DNA of 64,000 nt, taken from contig CM018051.1 of assembly GCA_008638375.1 (NCBI GenBank), forward strand, positions 30,636,740-30,700,739, given 5' to 3'. The stretch is from Nyssa sinensis. Its lineage: Eukaryota > Streptophyta > Magnoliopsida > Cornales > Nyssaceae. A model generated the notes under the pieces. That model saw only the letters and a list, made by a program, of their open reading frames with translations, made no database searches and was not told where the DNA came from. Below, in pieces: positions 12,415 to 23,920 of this stretch (position 1 is its first letter; every line of letters begins with the position of its first letter). Both the position numbers and the translations under genes were made by a program.

Positions 12415-12426
12415 GTATTTATAGAA
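12415..12426 (-). promoter_or_regulatory. TATA box candidate of the hAT transposase
   Basis: On the minus strand, TCTATAAATACC lies about 270 bases upstream of the first transposase codon, inside the element's end. The sequence and spacing suit a plant TATA box with a 5' leader. No other promoter signal is evident. Confidence 0.45.
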
Positions 12427-12773
12427 AAAATTAGCTAGTGAATTTCTAATTTTATCCTTAGGACTAGTCATTATATAGTTGTTGGAAGAGCTAAAATAGT
12501 CAATTGTATTAAATTTATAATTATGCCCTTAAAATTATCCGTTAATATAGTTGTTAGGAGGTAAAAAATAATCATTTTAAATAACTTTCCAAAAATGCCC
12601 CTTAAACTAGTCGTTAATATGGTTGTTAGATGGGCAAAATGGTAAAAGAATGCTTTTGAAATAAAAAAGGGAGGGAATTGCGACTCGGCCGTGCCGGGCC
12701 TGAGAATGCCGACCGAGCTTGGCCCACCATGTCATGTCGTGTTGTGCCTAGCCTGGCCCAATTGACACCTCTA

Positions 12774-13300
12774 ACTGTTTGTATTTCTTTTTTGGTTTAT
12801 CGATGATGGACAAAGTTGTATGGTACTTTTGTTTATATCTATTGCCATGTGTTTATCTTTTTACCTGTCATCTCATTGGTATCTCTATTTGCATGTCTAT
12901 TTTTATTTTTTATTCTCTCTCTTTCATATGCTTGTTATGCATTAATGGTTGTTTCCTTTGTCATCGTGACAAAAAAAGGGGAGTAGTGTTTAGTGAGGGA
13001 GAGTTATTTCTATGATTGCATATGGTAGAAATAGTTCACACTTATCTTGCTTACATGATCTGATTGTTTAGTTTACCTTGTATACTGCACATAAGCTTGT
13101 TGATATTGATATCTACCTCTATTCTCATGATTCATTAGATTTAGATGTTTATATTCTTTGATATGAATTCACGTGGTATAGTTCAATGGTGTTGTGCAGG
13201 AAACATGTGAGACTTTTTATGAGCAAGTCGAAGTGTTGACATAGTTTAAAATACTAAGTAAAAATTGTAATTTCATTCTCTTAGGCTCTTGGGGGGTTAT
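12774..13300 (+). other. H0 3' internal region, non-coding
   Basis: Between the hAT element and S3. It contains tcgatgatggacaaagttg and, at about 12960-12985, tcgtgacaaaaaaaggggag. Both are typical of the purine-rich stretch that follows the ORFs of large plant LTR elements. No reading frame of note. It rejoins 16617 once S3 and one copy of gttat are removed. Confidence 0.5.
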
Positions 13301-13462
13301 TGTAAAGATCCAAAATTTTGGAATAAAATTTTTATTTTTATTATTTCTAATTCTATGTATCTATTAATATATTTATTTGATTATTTATTTATTTGGTGTG
13401 TTATGTGTGTATATATGCGTATGTATATAGTATTATACACTATGAGTGTACAAGTATTTAAA

Positions 13463-13463
<1 letters not shown>

Positions 13464-13504
<41 letters not shown>
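13464..13504. repeat. (TG)n(TA)n microsatellite in S3
   Basis: A TG run of about 17 bases passes directly into a TA run of about 24 bases. The same TA plus TG/CA pairing recurs near the corresponding end of other LTRs here (21002-21035, 43755-43830, 62074-62190). Confidence 0.85.
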
Positions 13505-13764
13505 GGTGAATGCACCAAAGAGAGTGGGGGACAGGCTGTGTGTGCAGGTGGCTAGGAGTGTGGGTTCGGCTGAGTGTGTATGCGCGTGTGTGTGTATGCA
13601 ATATAATATATGTAAATATATATAAAACCCAAAGATACAAGAAATGTATTTAATGCATTCTAAAAAGGAAGGAAAAAGAGAGGAAGTCAGGGCAGTGGGA
13701 CTGCTGCAGGGGGGTTACGTGAGATTATGTATAAGGTGTGTATATGTGTATGCATTCGTTGGAT

Positions 13765-13765
<1 letters not shown>

Positions 13766-13807
<42 letters not shown>
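13766..13807. repeat. (GA)n microsatellite in S3
   Basis: A nearly pure GA run inside S3. It is responsible for long Arg/Glu-rich open frames in this area that are not genes. Confidence 0.9.
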
Positions 13808-13818
<11 letters not shown>

Positions 13819-14704
13819 GAGTTCTAAGAAGGAGGAAGGAAATCGGAACAGAAAAGAAGGAGAGGTTGAGGAGATCCAGAAGCTAAACCAAGAAGAGGAG
13901 GAGGGAGAAAAATCAAGAAAATCAGAAAAGGTATTTCAAGCATCGTTTTTGTTTTGAAATTTTTAAGGGCATGATATTAATTTTAAATTGTTGGGTCTTG
14001 TTAAGCATGAAAAATGAAAAAATACTGTAAAAAGAATGAATGAAAAAGGTGAAGAAATGGGTTAGAAATGTCGAGTTGCAGGTGAGGGTGGTGATCGGCT
14101 GTACGTATATTTTATGTGTTAAAACTATGTTCAAATGGTGGGAAATGGTCAAGGTGAGGTGCAGAAAATTATTTGAAAAGAGTGTGAGTCAAAGCAGTAA
14201 GGAGAAGGGTCGGAAAACGAAGAAAACTAGCTCGCCGGAGCTGGCCGAAAAAACTGATTTGGGCGCAAGGAAAGTTAGGTTGCTTGAGATCCAAAGCAGT
14301 CCCAAATTATCCCCAATGTCTTAGAATTAATTTGGTGCAAAAATGGCCAAAAACTAACGTGAAAAACGTGAGGAAGAAACCGGGGAAACACATGCAGTCT
14401 CCGGCGACGTGGCCGGAGATGATGACCGGCAGTAGCCAGAAAAGAGTGGGACAAAAGGGGCGGTCAGGCGCTGAGGGTTGGGCCTTCCTTCTTGGGCTAC
14501 TGGTTTGGGTTTAGTTTTAAGTAATTGGGCCTATTTTTATTTAAACTCTTGGGCCTGTTTTTTTATTTAAACTTATTGGGTCTGTTTCTATTTAAAGTTA
14601 TTGGGCCATTTCATTTAAAGAAACCAATGGGCCTTTCTCTTAGTTAGCCCAACAACCCAAAAAGGGTTCAAAAAAGGGGGAGGGGGAGTGCGCACAGAGG
14701 CGCT

Positions 14705-14780
14705 GGTATAGGGGTTCGAACCAGGGAGCAGACGGCTGGAAGTGGCGTGTGTAACCACTTGGGACAGGTACCACCCGTAC
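14705..14780 (+). other. T-arm-like block (ggttcgaacc) in S3
   Basis: The stretch contains ggggttcgaaccaggg followed by gtaaccacttgggacaggtacc. It resembles the T arm of a tRNA but lacks D-arm, anticodon arm and acceptor pairing, so it is not a tRNA gene. Comparable blocks sit at 34640-34725 in S4 and, reversed and more degraded, at 57121-57182 in N1. Confidence 0.5.
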
Positions 14781-15860
14781 CAATTTCACACAGAATATAT
14801 ATATATATATATATAAAATACATATTTAATCTAATTAAATTAATTAATTAAATTAAATATCCCGAAATGGCCCGGAGCTCAAAGAAGACAAGTCATATAT
14901 GTTTTCTAACTATCTTGAACCTCCTAAGACCAATGGTGAGGTCCGTAACACGAGATGAGGTCCCAAAAAAAAATAAAAGACTAGTAGAACCCTTAAAAAT
15001 TACCAAAATGCCCCTGATTAAATTGTAGTCAAACGAACTCTGAATTAAGTAAAAAAATAGTGGAATTTTATTATTTCGACTATTCCGGACTCAAACGTGG
15101 GGTTCGATTTATGAAAAGATTCCTCAGGATGTAAGGACTCGTAAAAGTGCAAAATGACTGTTTTGCCCTTTTAGTGCGAATATCCAAATTAAATTCCGTG
15201 AAAGCCTAAGCCTATTTTCTTCGACTTTCTGGATCCAATGGTAGAAATTATTTTAGCAAAATAGAAACCAATAAAATAAATACATAACATTTGATGAATA
15301 GCATAATTCAAGTAGCGATTGAATTGAATCATTTTTCATGATTTTAGGAACACTGAAGGGCGAAGAGAAGGTGGTCTAACCTTCTGCATTCTTGCTGTAG
15401 TTCCACTACACTACGAGTACGCTTTCTTGGGTTAACACCGACCCATCAGGTATGATATATTGTGCTAAGTAAGAAATAAAATTAAGTTTAGGAGTAATTG
15501 CTATGTTGACTTGATGATTCACATATTTGTTTGATTGCTCATATGCTTATGTGTTCCTTGTTATCTTTTTGAAAGTTTGGGGATGAATGAGAATCATGAC
15601 TATGTGTATATCGCATGTGTTATCATAATGTGTGGATTATATTCTCAAAAATTATTGGGATTATGAAATATGTGATTTAAAGCATGTGTTAAATGGACTA
15701 TGTATGACATGTAACCTTGATGAAAGGATCTTCTGATTTGAATGTTATTGTGTAATACATCATTTAAAGCATGCTTCATGTGTGGATATAATGCTTTATC
15801 GAGATTACATTATGGTATGGTAGAATCAAAGCATATTGGCATAGTGTGATTCCTTGGACA

Positions 15861-15964
15861 TGACATGGCATTGCATTTGGTGCCCGAACCAACGGGAGCG
15901 ATCCGTGAAGGGACATGACATTGCATTTGGTACCCGAACCAACGAGAGCGATCCGTGAAGGGAC
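15861..15964. repeat. 50-bp tandem duplication in S3
   Basis: ttgcatttgg recurs at 15871 and 15921. The two units differ at only a few positions and each contains cccgaaccaacg followed by atccgtgaagggaca. Confidence 0.85.
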
Positions 15965-16672
15965 ATTAAATTATATTACATGGAGTTGACATGGCATATA
16001 GTTGCATGGGCATGTCACGCATATTTTCATTACATTGTATTAATGAATTCATGAATGTGTGATGAATCTTGTTAATGCATTGTATGGATGGATTGGATGG
16101 CATGTAGGTTATAATTGTGCATATAGATATAACTGTACACTTGCACATGCCATGCCTTAGATTATGTTAATGAGTTGGATGGCATGTAAATTATTGCTTG
16201 TACATTGTATAGATGACATTGAATGACATGTAGATATAACTGTACACTCGCATATGCCACGCCCTTAATTTTGTTTCTTGCATTAGCATTATATTGTACC
16301 AGCAGTTGAGCTGACCCATTCGTGGGATAACACATTACAGATGACGCTCCCGGCACTTGAGACTTGAAGAAGTCTTGCAGAGTGGAGGAGACATGAGCTT
16401 AGAATGATTTTGGCCCTTGGAGGCATATTTTGAGATGTAAGGGCTTAAGCCCGAATGACATGTTGAATGTTTTTATTGATTGTGCTTTACATGGATGTAC
16501 ATTGAAGGAAATGAATGTAAGTTTGAGTTGAATCCGTTAGATTGTCCTTTATTTTATTTTCTTTTAGTTTCGTTATACTCACCCGGGTTCGCGAAAATTC
16601 GGGGCGTGACAGTTATGGATTTTGATTTGTTTGTATTATTGTACTATTAGTGTAGTTTTGTCACAGATTGCC

Positions 16673-16684
16673 AAAGGTGGAGTT
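16673..16684 (+). promoter_or_regulatory. Polypurine tract of H0
   Basis: aaaggtggagtt stands directly before TGTTAGGACTAAGG, the start of the H0 3' LTR. It is preceded by ttttgtcacagattgcc, a common lead-in to this tract in large plant LTR elements. The tract would prime plus-strand DNA synthesis. Confidence 0.6.
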
Positions 16685-18281
16685 TGTTAGGACTAAGGGT
16701 CCTTTGTTGTAATTAATTAGCTAATCTGGTTTGACAAAAACTATTTTGTTGTATTGTAACTTAGTCCTAGACTTAGGTTCTTTCAAGCCCTTGTTCCTCT
16801 CCAAAAAGGTTCAAGCTTTATTGCCATGCACATCATCCGGTCTTCTTGGGACATGAGGGTTATATTAGATTATGATTTGGATCTCACACACTCACACATG
16901 TCATGCATAACATTTTATATATCTTTATTCTCACATGTGTGTTGATACTTGAATTGCGAAACATTTTTCAAGGATTATTTTGAAAATCATGACATTTTTA
17001 CTTAGGAAAATTGTCATCTCAATTCAAGGAAGGCTAAGTTTCTATTGGTCATTCAAACGACCAATACGTTCGTTCGAATGAGCACCAATAACTAGTTGTT
17101 CGATTCTCGTTCGATTGGACTTAAGCCTTTAAATTCAAGGATCACTAGAAGGTGTTCGTTCGATGATCATCCGATTGTCGTTCAAACAAAGGTCAATTCA
17201 TTCGAATGAATATGCCCTTGTTCGAACGAGCTGTGCGTAAAACATAATACTTTTATGTATTGAACTCTTTGTTTGAGATCCGCGAACTTGTTATAAAAGA
17301 TCAAAAATTTTGATTTTTAGAGGAACTAAAATAAAAGTGTTCTTAAGAGCTTTCTTCTATATCTCTTCATTTCATTCCATGATTTGCATATCATCACTTG
17401 ATCCAAGTTATAACATCCCGATCCGATTGTTGGGAATTAAGTCACTAATTTAAATGATTAGAGACTGTAAAGACCCGAAAAATGGTAATAATTTTTTTTT
17501 ATAATGAAGCGCTATTTGAATGTCCTTTATTTTTTTTATTCTTTTATTTTAATTAATCTAAAGTGTGAAAAATATTCTAATATATATATATATATATATA
17601 TATACACAATGAATAATATGCATTAATATACATGTGTTTATGTAAATGTGCATAAGTGTGTAAATATGTGTAATTAAGTATATGTGTATATATGTATATA
17701 CATGTGTACATAAATTAAAGTGATTACACCACACAATGAAAATAAAAACAATAATAATGAAATAAAGGGCAACATGCAAGGTGTGTGTGTGTGGTGTTAG
17801 TTGTGTGTGTGTGTACTGATTGAGTGTGTGATGTGTGTGTGTGTGTACTGGTTGAGTATACAACACACAAGTGGGCAAGTGAAATGAGTGTGTGTTGTGT
17901 GCATTGTGTGTGTGTAGAAAAATCCAGAACTGAAGGGGTGTGTAGGTGGAGAAGATCAGAATCAGAAAGAGTGAAGTGAGGTTTGATGTAGAGAGAGAAA
18001 GTGAGAGCTTGTGTGTAAGATTGTGTGTGCATGGTGTGTGTGTTCCATTGGAGGTGCAAAGGGAGAAGGAACTGGGGAGTGTATGAGCAAGACAGGACCA
18101 TTCCATTGAGGTCTCACCTTGAGCCACGAAGAGAGAGAGAAAGAGAGGTTGCTGTGCAAAAGGTATAAACACCAACTATTTGATTCTTGTTTGAATTGTT
18201 GGTACTGTTTTTGGTATGGTTAAGCCCTATTAACTGCATGCATGATGTTTTTGTCACATCCCGCATCCCACCCTACGCGGA

Positions 18282-21200
18282 TGTCACGCCCCGAATTCCA
18301 GCGAACCTGAGGCGCGAGTAACGAGACAAAGGAAAATAAAATAATAAGGAAATAAAAGATAATAATGACATTCTCATACATTCTGTACACTGTTCTGATA
18401 CATACATAGGGTCTAGTCCACTTGCTTACAACATGTAAAATAAAATACGGTCTTGGGCTTATGCCCTTATACAATATCAAAAAAACAAACGCCCCTTGGG
18501 CCTAACATAGTCCCTAATTAGATCATCTCCACGTCTCGTACAGCTGGGACATCATCTGAAATGTTTGCCCCATTAAAGGGGTCAGCTCAACATGCTGGTA
18601 CAATATAATGCTAATGCAAGAAACAAAACTAAGGTCGTGGCATGTGCAAGTGTACAGTTATTTCTATATGGCATTCAATATCATGATGGCAGTATATGAG
18701 CAGTATATAGTATATGTACTGTATGCGTGACACACCCATGCAACTCTATGCCACCCATGTCTCATGATACGGTCATTCTCCGCTGGCATGAGTACCGCCA
18801 CGTATGTCTCGCTTCACAGTCCGGAATCCGTTAGGCTTGCAAGTACCTATTGGCCGATTTTGGGTTTTTCACCACAGGATCTGCACCCTCATAATGCAAA
18901 GCACCAAGTGCTTACCCACGCCATGTCCAAGGAATTACACTATGCCAATATGCTCTGATCTCATCATGTCACAATGCAATCTCAATGATGCATCTCATTC
19001 ATATATAAAGCATGCCTTCAAGTATACAATTCATAATATCAACAGTTCTTCAAAGCATATAATTCACACACCACACTAACACATGCGATATACCCATAAT
19101 CATCATCCAACTTAACAAGATAGCACGTAGCACATAAGCATGTGAACACTCAAGCAAACATATGAACAATCAACGCAGCAAAGCAAGTATTCCTAATCTC
19201 AATTCTATTTCTTACTTAGCACAATATATCGTACCTGGTAATCGATCTCAAACTGGAAAAGTATACTCGTAGTAAAGTGAAACCACCGTAAGAACACCGA
19301 AGGTTAGGTCACCTTCTCTTTGCCTTTCCGTGTCCCTAAAATTCATAACATGAAACTCAGTTTAATTATCACTTGAATTATGCTATTCATCAAATTTTAT
19401 GTCTTTAATTCATAAGTTTCTATTTTGCTAAATTAGACTCTACCATTGAGTCCGGAACGTCGAAGAAAATAAGTTTAGGCTTTTGTAGAATTCAATTCGG
19501 ACACCTGGGTTCAAAAGGGCAAAACAGTCATTTTGCACTTTACACGTGTCCTTATATTTCGTGATCTCTTTTCACAATTCGGACTCCACAGTTGAGTCCG
19601 GGATGCTTGAGATAATTAAGTTTCACTATTTGTTTACTAAATTCGGAGTTCATTTGATTGTATTTCAATTCAGGGGCATTTTGGTAATTTTATATGTTAC
19701 TACGGGTCTTTTATTTTTTGGGACCCCGTCTCGTAAAACGGACCTCGCCATTGGCCTCAGAATGGCCGAGATAGTCAAAATACACTAATGACTTGTCCCA
19801 TTTGGACTCCGGGATATTTTTGAATATTTAAATAATTAAATTAATTAATTAATTAATTAATTTAATTAATATTTTAATTCAGGTGGGTCAAAGTGTAATT
19901 TCTCTAAAGTTCAGGGGCTAAAGGGTAATTTTCGAAAGTTCAGGACAGAATGGTAATTCTCAGAAAGTTCAGGGGCAATTTCGTAATTAGCTAAATTTAC
20001 TATTCTTAATCAGGTTAACCAAACAGGGGCTTATCCAGAACAGGGATAGGATATCCCTGTTCCTATTTCAACTTTAAATTTTTAATTTCTTATATCCGTC
20101 GCCAAACACTCCTATCCTTCCTTTAATTTAAAACCAGGGAGTGACACGTGGCAGGGGCGGTTCAGCCCAAGCCCGACCCGAACCCGAACCGGACCCGACC
20201 CAACTGCCCCCCCTTCTTCCCCATTTTTCTGGCGGTGAACCAGTAGGGTTCCGGGGCCTTTTCCGGCGCCGGCGACATTTTTCCGGCGAGTTTTCCAGGT
20301 TTTAAAAATGCCATTTTCTAGAGTTTTTCAAGTAGGTTTCATTCCCACCTTCCATTTTCAATTTAGACCAATGGATTATCACGAAATAGGGCTCAAAGGC
20401 CCATGGCCGAATCTCCGGCCAACTGAATATGTTCAATTTCTCACTCGGTTGTTCACTGTTTTCCTTCATTTCTTTTTCATTTCATTTTCTGCACTTATTA
20501 GGGTCATTTCTATCTCATTTAATCCAAGTTTTGTACATAAAATGCTAATCCAACCCCCCCTGACCGTGACCTGCAAATCCCTTTTTCTCCCTCATCTTTC
20601 AACCATTTTCCTTCATTCTTTTTGCAAAACGATCCTCACAACATACTCTTTAAAACCCTATGCATCAAAAAAATTATCATGCCTTAAAAAAAAAAAAACA
20701 GAAAGGGTGCACTTACGGGTTTTTTGAATTTTCTCTCTCTGGCCGTGCCTTCTTTCACCTTCTTGCTCCGAGCTCAAACCAAGCTTCAAACTCTCTCTCA
20801 GAACTCTATTTCTCTCCCTCACTTTCTGTTTCTTTCTTTCTCTTCTCTTCCCACCCGAGACCACACCTATACACACACAAGTCAAATCTCTCACGTCTCT
20901 CCCTCACAGCCACTATCCTTGACCCCCTCTCCACCGTTCAGCCACCTTTTGCTTCCCCCCAAATGCAGCTTTGCATTTAATGCAAAGCTGCTCCTATATA
21001 TCTATATATATATATATTATCATCACACACACACACACACACTAGTTTCACACATTTCCAACCGGTTGTCCACCTAGTTTGGTTACAAACACACACACAC
21101 ACACACACACACCCAGTTACACACACCCACAGTGCACTGCCATATCTTCTCCCACATTTCCATATACACATTCATGCACATACATTATTTCACACATACC

Positions 21201-21325
21201 TACACCCATATACTATGTATATATATTAATGCATCAAAATTAATAACCATAATAATAATAATAATAATAAAAATTTAATTAACCAAGAACAATAATAATA
21301 AAAAAAAAAATTCCGTGTCATAACA
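18282..21325 (-). repeat. T1 3' LTR, 3.04 kb
   Basis: The boundaries are TGTCACGCCCCGAATTCC on the left and tgtcataaca on the right, immediately followed by tccttccctcc (the reversed polypurine tract). It matches the T2 LTR (59404-62454) in order of blocks: shared module at 18858, hairpin modules at 19437, 19583 and 19741, GC-rich region 20150-20300, perfect palindrome 20965-20991, and a TA/CA microsatellite zone 21000-21110. Confidence 0.9.
20965..20991. promoter_or_regulatory. 27-nt perfect palindrome beside the LTR TATA region (T1)
   Basis: GCAGCTTTGCATT, one central base, then its exact reverse complement. On the element's sense strand (minus) it follows a TATA-like stretch (20994-21018) directly, so it lies where transcription would start. 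T2 has the same structure at 62036-62062, although its central base differs. Confidence 0.7.
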
Positions 21326-21338
21326 TCCTTCCCTCCTT
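21326..21338 (-). promoter_or_regulatory. T1 polypurine tract
   Basis: On the minus strand, AAGGAGGGAAGGA abuts the LTR start TGTTATGACA. Just upstream in the element sense is the inverted repeat AAATTTCG-GGA-CGAAATTT (21343-21361), a familiar companion of the tract in Tekay/Del elements. E1 has the same arrangement. Confidence 0.85.
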
Positions 21339-21392
21339 ACAAAAATTTCGTCCCGAAATTTAAAATAACATAAAGCAAAAGAAAGTATATCA

Positions 21393-23920
21393 CTAATCAA
21401 ACAACTCGGGGTATCTAGCACGGACCTCGGTCTCACGCTCCCAAGTAGCCTCCTCGACCCCATGATGGTTCCAACGAACCTTGACCAAAGGGATGGTCCT
21501 GCCTCGCAGAACTTGGTCCCTCGAGTCCAATATCTCTACGGGTCTCTGGTCATAGGAAGCGTCCCCCTCTAACTGGAGATCTACCCAATCAAGTACATGT
21601 GAGGGGTTGGGATGGTACTTCCTCAGCATCGATACATGGAAGACGTCGTGAACTCCAGATAGCTGTGGTGGTAAGGCTAGCTTATAAGCCACCTCACCAA
21701 CTCTCCCAAGAATCTCAAAGGGGCCAATAAATTGTGGCGACAGCTTCCCACCACGTCCAAATCTCCTCAAGCCCCGTCTGGGAGACACCTTGAGGAACAC
21801 ATGGTCCCCCACCTCAAATGCCAAGGGCCGCCGCCTCCTATCTGCATAGCTCCTCTAGCGACTCTGGGCTGTCAACAAGCGCTGCCTGATCACCTGTATC
21901 TTGTCCGTGGTCTCACGGACTATATCGGGTCCCAAGGCAGCTGTCTCTCCTACCTCAGTCCAACATACTGGAGAACGGCACGGCCTACCATACAACGCCT
22001 CAAATGGTGCCATCTCTATACTGGACTGATAGCTGTTGTTGTTGGCAAACTCGACTAAGGCAAGGTGATCCTCCCAGCTACCCCTGAAATCCATGACGCA
22101 AGCCCTAAGCATGTCCTCAAGGATCTGAATGGTGCACCCTGACTGGCCATCTGTCTGGGGGTGAAAGGTAGTACTAAACTGGAGCTGTGTCCCTAAGGCT
22201 GTCTGGAGACTCTGCCAAAATCGGGCAGTGAAACGCGGGTCCCTATCTGAAACAATGGACACCGGCACCCCATGTAGTCGTACAATCTCTCGAATATACA
22301 ATCTACTGAGGGCATCTGATGAATCAGTCACTCTGATCGGCAAAAAGTGAGCAGACTTCGTCAGCCTGTCCACGATAACCCAAACTGCATCATGGCCCCT
22401 CGGTGACCTCGGAAGACCCATCACGAAATCCATAGTCACGTGCTCCCACTTCCACTTGGCCACTGGCAATTGCTGTAACAATCCGCCAGGTCTGTGGTGC
22501 TCAGCCTTCACCTGCTGGCACGTGAGACATCTCGACACGAACTGCGCCACATCTCTCTTCATCCCCGCCCACCAATACTGACGGCGCAGATCGTGATACA
22601 TCTTAGTGCCCCCTGGGTGCACTGCCAGACGTGAGTGGTGGAAATCCCTAAGGACCTCAGCCCTAAGAGACTCTGGGACAAAAACTCTACCCAAATACCT
22701 CAGACTAAGGTCAGAATGCACCGTCCATCCCGCAAATCCCTCAGGACTAGCAATCCGTACTCTGATCTGATCTGCCTCAACATCCACTAGCTGTGCCTCT
22801 ATCACTCTAGTCAAAAGGGTGGGCTGTGCACACAAGCTGAACAGAGTGGCCTGTCCCTCAAACTCAGCAATATCTAGATCAAACTCGCCAATATCCCCCA
22901 TCATCTCCCACTCCCTGATGGCAACACTGGCAACTGTACCCCTCGATCTCCTGCTGAGTGCGTCAGCCACCACATTGGCTCTCCCTGGGTGGTACTGAAG
23001 GTCAAAATCATAATCCTCCATGTACTCCATCCACCTCCTCTGCCTTAGGTTCAGGTCCTTCTGCGTGAAGATATACCTGAGGCTCTTGTGGTCAGAGAAT
23101 ACCTCGAATCTCTCCCCGTATAAGTAGTGTCGCCAACTCTTCAGTGCAAAGATGACGGCAGCTAACTCTAAGTCATGTGTGGGGTAATTCCGCTCGTGGT
23201 TCTTCAACTGACGAGAACCGTAGGCTACCACTCTGCCATCCTGCATCAATACACAACCTAATCCCTCTCGGGAAGCATCACAGTACACAGCGTAGCCCAC
23301 TCCCCTCTCAGGTATGATCAAAACAGGCGCTGAAGTCAATCTCCTCTTCAGCTCCTGAAAAGACTGCTCACAGTCATCTGTCCATAAGAATCTGACGCCC
23401 TTGTGCGTCAGACGAGTCATCAGCGCGGCAAGACGGGAGAAACCCTCCACAAATCGTCGGTAGTATCCGGCCAACCCCAGAAAACTCCGAATCTCGAATA
23501 CACTGCTCGGCCTCTCCCAGCTCATGACCGCCTCAATCTTGGAGGGATCTACAGATACCCCTCCACTGGATACTACATGCCCTAAGAACTGTACCTCTCT
23601 AAGCCAGAACTCGCACTTCGAGAACTTGGCAAACAGGCGATGCTCTCTCAAAATCTGTAGTACAGTCCTCAAATGATAGGCATGTACATCCTCAGCTGGT
23701 GAATACACTAAGATGTCATCCACAAATACCACCACGAACTGATCCAGGTAAGGACTGAAAATGCGGTGCATCAAGTCCATGAATGCCGCTGGGGCATTCG
23801 TCACTCCGAAGGGCATGACCACAAACTCATAGTGACCATAGCGAGTGCGGAAGGCTGTCTTCGCTATGTCCTCCTCCCTGACCCTCAACTGGTGGTAACC
23901 CGATCTGAGATCAATCTTCG
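21393..23920 (-). pseudogene. pol: T1 pol relic: RT, RNase H, integrase, chromodomain
   Basis: The frame from 23957 to 21855 encodes 700 residues, the first dozen of which come from the foreign junction. Domains in order: RT from [14 protein letters not shown] (residue 13), with catalytic FVDD at 78-81; RNase H with D227, E264, D289 and DALSR at 332; integrase HHCC finger (H441, H447, C477, C480) and core Asp at D510 and D571. The third catalytic residue, expected 36 positions after D571, is Gly (QTDGQSG, 22137-22139) where T2 has Glu. A TAG at 21855-21857 replaces the Gln codon present in T2. After it, the frame resumes (21824-21393) with the integrase GPF-type motif [18 protein letters not shown] and a chromodomain-like end ([19 protein letters not shown]). 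The 5' part of RT, protease and gag are missing. Non-functional. Confidence 0.93.

Larger units (their letters stand above)
9588..12773 (-). mobile_element. hAT DNA transposon, degenerate, 3.19 kb
   Basis: The ends are inverted repeats: TAGAGGTGTCAAACGGGC on the left and, reverse-complemented, TAGAGGTGTCAATTGGGCC on the right. The flanks actattta (9580-9587) and actgtttg (12774-12781) agree at 6 of 8 positions, with two A/G differences, as expected for an aged 8-bp hAT target duplication. Subterminal DNA is GC-rich with repeats (gtgccgtgccgtgc on the left; accatgtcatgtcgtgttgtg on the right). The transposase relic lies on the minus strand with a BED finger at its start and a hAT dimerisation domain at its end. 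It is inserted in H0. Confidence 0.85.
13301..16611 (+). mobile_element. Solo LTR S3, 3.31 kb, perfect TSD
   Basis: The unit begins TGTAAAGATCC and ends AATTCGGGGCGTGACA, flanked by exact gttat at 13296-13300 and 16612-16616. No gag or pol inside. It carries (TG)n(TA)n at 13464-13504, (GA)n at 13766-13807, a T-arm-like block at 14705-14780, hairpin modules (about 14930, 15088, 15228) and a 50-bp tandem duplication. Orientation is opposite to S1 and S2. It is inserted in H0 just before its 3' LTR. Confidence 0.9.
18282..23920 (-). mobile_element. T1: truncated Ty3/gypsy chromovirus (Tekay/Del-like)
   Basis: On the minus strand the element reads pol, polypurine tract, then 3' LTR (18282-21325). 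The LTR begins TGTTATGACACGG and ends CGGGGCGTGACA in that sense. Everything upstream of the middle of RT, including gag, protease and 5' LTR, is missing. At about 23920 the sequence changes abruptly to the S7 LTR fragment. The left flank gcgga (18277-18281) has no partner, consistent with deletion of the other end. It is closely similar to T2 at 59404. Confidence 0.85.

Noticed and set aside
13644..13957. Arg/Glu-rich frames in S3
   Set aside because: Direct translation of the (GA)n microsatellite.
14705..14780. tRNA gene
   Set aside because: Only a T-arm-like word is present. No acceptor stem, D arm or anticodon arm can be drawn.
17558..18175. 205-codon minus-strand frame in S5
   Set aside because: Built from (CA)n and (TA)n repeats (HTHT, YIYI runs). 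Low complexity without start context or a family.
21732..22058. Plus-strand frames opposite T1 and T2 pol
   Set aside because: Antisense shadows of the integrase gene. Conserved residues and domain order are on the minus strand.
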